Source of the DNA: JACQGD01 sp045628725
Lineage (GTDB): Bacteria > Patescibacteriota > Saccharimonadia > Saccharimonadales > Saccharimonadaceae
Assembly (NCBI GenBank): GCA_045628725.1
Contig: JAZQPT010000106.1
Coordinates: forward strand, 1 to 8,118
Direction: 5' to 3'
DNA: 8,118 bases
The translations under genes were made by a program, and so were the position numbers. A model generated the notes under the pieces. It made no database searches. It saw only the letters and a list, made by a program, of their open reading frames with translations, and had not been told where the DNA came from. Below, in pieces: positions 5,798 to 8,118 of the stretch; the stretch's first letter is position 1; every line of letters starts with the position of its first letter.

Positions 5798-6232
5798 TTA
5801 CTTGTCTTCTTTTGGAGCTTCTTCTGCAGCAGGCTCTTCAGCTTTTGGCGCTTCAGGCAGCGTGTTGACAGCCTCGCGGTCAAAATTCTGTGCTGTAAGA
5901 CGTGCGCTTTTACCGCTACGGTTACGCAAGAATGAAAGGAAGTTGCGGCGAACTTTCGCACGGCGTACAATTTCGATCTTATCTACAAGCGGGCTGTGAA
6001 GTAGGAAGCTTTTCTCTACACCAACACCGCTAGTGATTTTACGAACAGTAATTCGTGATGTGTGAGACTGCTTGTTGTCAGTACGAAGAACAACGCCTTC
6101 GAAAATCTGGATACGTTCTTTAGTACCTTCTTTAATTTTTTGGTGAACACGTACAGTGTCGCCGCTTCGTGCATCGACTACAGCGTGCTTCTTTTGTTCT
6201 TCGTTAACCTTTTGGATTAGTGCAAAACTCAT
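5798..6232 (-). CDS. rplS: 50S ribosomal protein L19
   Basis: L19 binds 23S rRNA near the 30S-50S interface. The 144-residue product has the family core in order: GDTVRVHQKIKEGTKERIQ from residue 24, FEGVVL at 44-49, RITVRKITSGVGVEK at 60-74, LLHSP at 77-81, then the basic KIEIVRRAKVRR region and FLRNRSGKSARL ending at 112. Bacterial L19 is usually about 115 residues. Here about 30 extra C-terminal residues form a Glu/Ala/Pro/Lys-rich tail (EEPAAEEAPKEDK at the end) that is acidic and probably disordered, which is odd for an rRNA-binding protein. The start at 6232 is chosen because AAAGGA lies 7 nt upstream and the sequence then matches the L19 N-terminus. The longer frame to 6274 adds 14 residues with no family match. 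The gene is in the usual bacterial order before rnhB and yraN, but separated from them by the opposite-strand 149-residue gene. Confidence 0.96.
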   Translation of the reverse strand: MSFALIQKVNEEQKKHAVVDARSGDTVRVHQKIKEGTKERIQIFEGVVLRTDNKQSHTSRITVRKITSGVGVEKSFLLHSPLVDKIEIVRRAKVRRNFLSFLRNRSGKSARLTAQNFDREAVNTLPEAPKAEEPAAEEAPKEDK

Positions 6233-6239
6233 AATATCG

Positions 6240-6245
6240 TCCTTT
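6240..6245 (-). promoter_or_regulatory. Shine-Dalgarno of rplS
   Basis: AAAGGA on the minus strand lies 7 nt before the ATG at 6232. This decides the start against the longer frame beginning at 6274. With the 149-residue gene, rplS is one of only two genes here with a clear ribosome binding site. Confidence 0.75.
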
Positions 6246-6323
6246 ATTGTCCTGTCTTGATAATAGCTGGCCACATAGTTGTATCCCTATGGCTCCACGC
6301 CTTCAAGTACATGGTACTTATTT

Positions 6324-6335
6324 TTGTATATACAA
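6324..6335. repeat. Perfect 12-bp palindrome just after the predicted rplS transcription start
   Basis: TTGTATATACAA is a perfect palindrome at about +4 to +15 of the predicted rplS transcript, a place where an operator would block transcription. A perfect 12-bp palindrome is expected once or twice by chance in 8 kb, and AT-rich sequence raises this. The support is therefore its position only. Confidence 0.2.
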
Positions 6336-6345
6336 TCAGCTATAA

Positions 6346-6354
6346 ACTATAGCA
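6346..6354 (-). promoter_or_regulatory. Probable extended -10 promoter of rplS
   Basis: On the minus strand TATAGT (6351 to 6346) is preceded by TGC, forming an extended -10. The predicted start is near 6339. The -35 position (TTTTAA at 17-bp spacing) matches consensus weakly, which extended -10 promoters tolerate. It lies about 120 nt after the upstream pilus ATPase gene, so rplS need not depend on read-through. Confidence 0.45.
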
Positions 6355-6418
6355 CAGTTTTATTGATTTTAAAAGGGGTTATTAGCATTTTTATCTATAA
6401 AAACCGCTCGGTGTCAAT

Positions 6419-6468
6419 ATCGTCAATGTAACATTCTGATGAATACCTACAAAGGGTCTTTTGACGAT
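6419..6468 (-). repeat. 8-bp inverted repeat after the pilus ATPase gene
   Basis: ATCGTCAA (6419-6426) and TTGACGAT (6461-6468) can pair across 34 nt, starting 6 bp after the pilus ATPase stop. Further along, at 6403-6412 on the minus strand, ACCGAGCGGT runs into a short T tract, but its stem is only 3-4 bp. Together they may form a weak terminator or a 3' end structure. No strong terminator is seen for this gene. Confidence 0.3.
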
Positions 6469-6473
6469 GCAAA

Positions 6474-8102
6474 CTAAATAGCGCGGTTTACTTCTTCGAG
6501 CGTTGTATCGCCGCGAAGAGCCGCCAACGTGCCAGCCTGTAACAGCGTCACAAGTCCAGCCGATTTCTTCGCTTCTGCTTCGATAGCCTCTGGATTAGCA
6601 TCGGCAATATCACCACGTAGGAAGGCCTGGATAGCAGGATTAACAACCATCTGCTCCATGACCACGATACGACCCTTAAAGCCGAACGGAGCGTCGTCAT
6701 GCACTCTTGGGCGCCATAGTTTAAAGTTATCGAGGTCTACACCGCCCAAACGATCTTCGGGAACACCTTCTAAGACTTTTTTCACCCATGCTTTTGTTGC
6801 CGCATCTGGTTCGTATTCTTCTTTTGACGGATTATATAGTCGCCTAACAAGACGCTGTGCGATGAGCAAACGGATAGCAGAACTAAAGATTGGGTTAATG
6901 CCAATCATGCCGATCATACGACTAAATGCCGCGGCCGTAGAGTTAGCGTGGAATGAACTGAGCACCAAGTGACCAGTAATCGAGGCCTGGATCGCCGTCT
7001 TTGCCGTATCAACGTCACGGATCTCACCAAGCATCACTACGTCAGGATCCAAACGTAGCACTGACCGTAGTCCATCGGCAAACGTCTGCCCATGCGTCGT
7101 GTCAATTGGAATCTGGGCAATGCCAGTGATGCCATATTCAATCGGGTCTTCGAGGGTAATTATCTTACGATCACTTGTGTTTAATGCATTCAAAAGACTA
7201 TAAAGAGTTGTGGATTTACCAGAACCAGTTGGACCCACCATCATCATCATGCCACGCGGATGGCTGACAATTTCATCAATCTGGGCTCTTTCTTTTGTGG
7301 GAATCCCTAGTAGATCTAGGTTCAACATACTCTCGTCAAAGTTAAACAAACGAAGAACAGCGTCCTGTCCGTACATCGTAGGCACGGTTTCGATACGAAT
7401 ATTTAGCAGGTGAGATGCTTTATCGCGGTGTATTTCCTTTTGGATATGCCCAGACTGTGAGGTCTTTGCCGCAGACGAGATATTTGCGCGAGACCCAATA
7501 GCGCCCATCAAAATACGATACTTATCTTTTTCGATTTCCGCTACGGGGTGAAGTGCGCCGTCAACACGCATACGAATACGAATATTTAGTCGCTGATTTT
7601 CGACGTGGATATCGCTCGCGCCTAAACGATCAGCTTGGTCGATCAAATAATCAAGGATTTGGTCAGACCCCACCGAATTGAGCGTCTTACTGACCTCAGC
7701 GATCGTAGTACTGTCGCCTTCTTTGGCAATGGTAATGTCCTGATATATGACCTTTTTAGGCGGATCATAGCGGTTCATCAGCACTAGGTATGCCCCGTTA
7801 CTTATCAGGAATATGTCTGCAGTGCGACCTTCGTCGGCGTATGCTTGTCGCATTTTTTGAATGACCGATTGCGGGGTTTGGCTCGTGACAGCAAATCGAT
7901 ACGGTTTATATTCGTTGCCCATCTGCAACGGAACCATACGGTTTTTGTGCATATCTTCGATAGTGACGAGGTTCCTGACAAGTTCTAGTTCGTCTTCAAA
8001 TTCTCGCGTATCAAGATACTGCAGCCCCAGAATAGCAGCGCGTTGCTGGGTCGACTTCTCTTCGTGGTCGCGACGTTGGTGTTGGATTTGTTTCTCGTCC
8101 AT
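6474..8102 (-). CDS. Type IV pilus assembly / type II secretion ATPase (GspE/PilB family)
   Basis: This 542-residue ATPase should drive pilin assembly from the cytoplasmic face of the membrane. The N-terminal part (about 20-125) resembles the GspE/PilB N-terminal domain. GASDIHVE at 161-168 opens the N2 domain. The motor follows with Walker A GPTGSGKST at 290-298, Asp box IITLEDPIEY at 314-323, Walker B RLDPDVVMLGEIRD at 350-363 and His box TGHLVLSSFHAN at 376-387. Between about 450 and 480, where PilB and GspE normally carry a CxxC...CxxC zinc site, no Cys is present, although the following GFKGRIVVMEQM matches the usual GYxGRxxxxE segment. The whole protein appears to lack Cys. Walker A with the Asp box and His box excludes a generic AAA protein, and the N-terminal domain makes PilT less likely. 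Type IV pili are known from Saccharibacteria. The partner genes (pilC, pilins, pilT) are not in the window and could lie beyond the right edge. Confidence 0.92.
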   Translation of the reverse strand: MDEKQIQHQRRDHEEKSTQQRAAILGLQYLDTREFEDELELVRNLVTIEDMHKNRMVPLQMGNEYKPYRFAVTSQTPQSVIQKMRQAYADEGRTADIFLISNGAYLVLMNRYDPPKKVIYQDITIAKEGDSTTIAEVSKTLNSVGSDQILDYLIDQADRLGASDIHVENQRLNIRIRMRVDGALHPVAEIEKDKYRILMGAIGSRANISSAAKTSQSGHIQKEIHRDKASHLLNIRIETVPTMYGQDAVLRLFNFDESMLNLDLLGIPTKERAQIDEIVSHPRGMMMMVGPTGSGKSTTLYSLLNALNTSDRKIITLEDPIEYGITGIAQIPIDTTHGQTFADGLRSVLRLDPDVVMLGEIRDVDTAKTAIQASITGHLVLSSFHANSTAAAFSRMIGMIGINPIFSSAIRLLIAQRLVRRLYNPSKEEYEPDAATKAWVKKVLEGVPEDRLGGVDLDNFKLWRPRVHDDAPFGFKGRIVVMEQMVVNPAIQAFLRGDIADANPEAIEAEAKKSAGLVTLLQAGTLAALRGDTTLEEVNRAI

Positions 8103-8110
8103 TTGTCATT

Positions 8111-8116
8111 ACTATA
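8111..8116 (-). promoter_or_regulatory. -10 box of the pilus ATPase gene
   Basis: TATAGT on the minus strand lies 8 nt before the ATG at 8102, predicting a leader of 0-2 nt and no Shine-Dalgarno. The -35 would fall outside the window. An out-of-frame ATG at 8109 lies between, but it is too close to the -10 to be transcribed as a start. Confidence 0.45.
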
Positions 8117-8118
8117 GC

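Larger units (their letters stand above)
6233..6339 (-). other. Structured 5' leader of rplS (about 107 nt), possible autoregulatory element
   Basis: If transcription starts near 6339, rplS has a leader of about 107 nt, long for this compact region. Two hairpins are visible. The first is AAGTAC/GTACTT with a 3-nt loop (6305-6319). The second is a 7-bp stem GCCATAG (6293-6287) with its complement at 6278-6270, interrupted by a 2-nt bulge. Ribosomal protein leaders often bind their own product, and L19 leaders have been described in other bacteria. Whether this is one is inferred; I do not recognise a named leader family. The rest of the 241-bp gap up to the pilus ATPase gene holds the promoter and an inverted repeat described separately. 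Confidence 0.35.

Noticed and set aside
6233..6274. Longer L19 start at 6274
   Set aside because: The extra 14 residues do not match L19, and a good Shine-Dalgarno lies directly before the ATG at 6232.
7239..7250. Run of four CAT triplets (four consecutive Met in the ATPase)
   Set aside because: It encodes the hydrophobic β-strand leading into Walker A and is too short to count as a microsatellite.
8107..8109. ATG just upstream of the pilus ATPase start
   Set aside because: It is out of frame and only 1 nt from the -10 box, too close to be on the transcript.
1..8118. CRISPR array, tRNA, rRNA, insertion sequence or phage attachment site
   Set aside because: I looked on both strands and found no regularly spaced repeats, no cloverleaf with TTCRA-like arm, no transposase and no flanking direct repeats.

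Overview
The window looks like part of the small, gene-dense genome of a Patescibacteria (CPR) member, most likely Candidatus Saccharibacteria (TM7). This is inferred from gene content: a large M1 aminopeptidase of the ERAP1/puromycin-sensitive type, a type IV pilus ATPase without the usual zinc site, an RNase HII fused to a YraN domain, and a secreted HNH nuclease of a type I associate with Actinobacteria, the usual hosts of Saccharibacteria. No 16S gene or other decisive marker is present. All genes read well with the standard bacterial code. I see no tRNA, rRNA, CRISPR array, insertion sequence or origin.

Layout: 2-220 (+) is the 3' end of a probable HIT-family gene. 260-703 (+) is a J-domain protein, convergent with 755-1462 (-), a secreted or membrane-anchored HNH nuclease. 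That gene diverges from 1483-3999 (+), an M1 aminopeptidase, with only 20 bp between the two ATGs. The aminopeptidase converges on 4220-5176 (-), the RNase HII-YraN fusion. After a divergent promoter region comes 5257-5706 (+), an unrecognised Arg-rich 149-residue protein. It converges on 5798-6232 (-), ribosomal protein L19 (rplS). 6474-8102 (-) is the pilus-assembly ATPase.

rplS and the RNase HII-YraN gene keep the order and strand of the widespread bacterial rplS-rnhB-yraN cluster. The 149-residue gene sits between them on the opposite strand with its own perfect consensus promoter and different codon use, so it is probably a later insertion.

The most striking theme is initiation. Five genes (J-domain, HNH nuclease, aminopeptidase, RNase HII-YraN, pilus ATPase) have a -10-like hexamer 6-8 nt before the chosen ATG and no Shine-Dalgarno. 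This predicts leaderless mRNAs. Only rplS and the 149-residue gene have a leader with a clear Shine-Dalgarno. In the 20-bp gap at 1463-1482 a perfect 12-bp palindrome supplies the -10 for both divergent genes and is exactly equidistant from the two ATGs.

The genes are not one pathway. The aminopeptidase and secreted nuclease fit scavenging by a host-dependent cell, the pilus ATPase fits surface attachment, motility or DNA uptake, and the rest are housekeeping functions. These roles are inferred.
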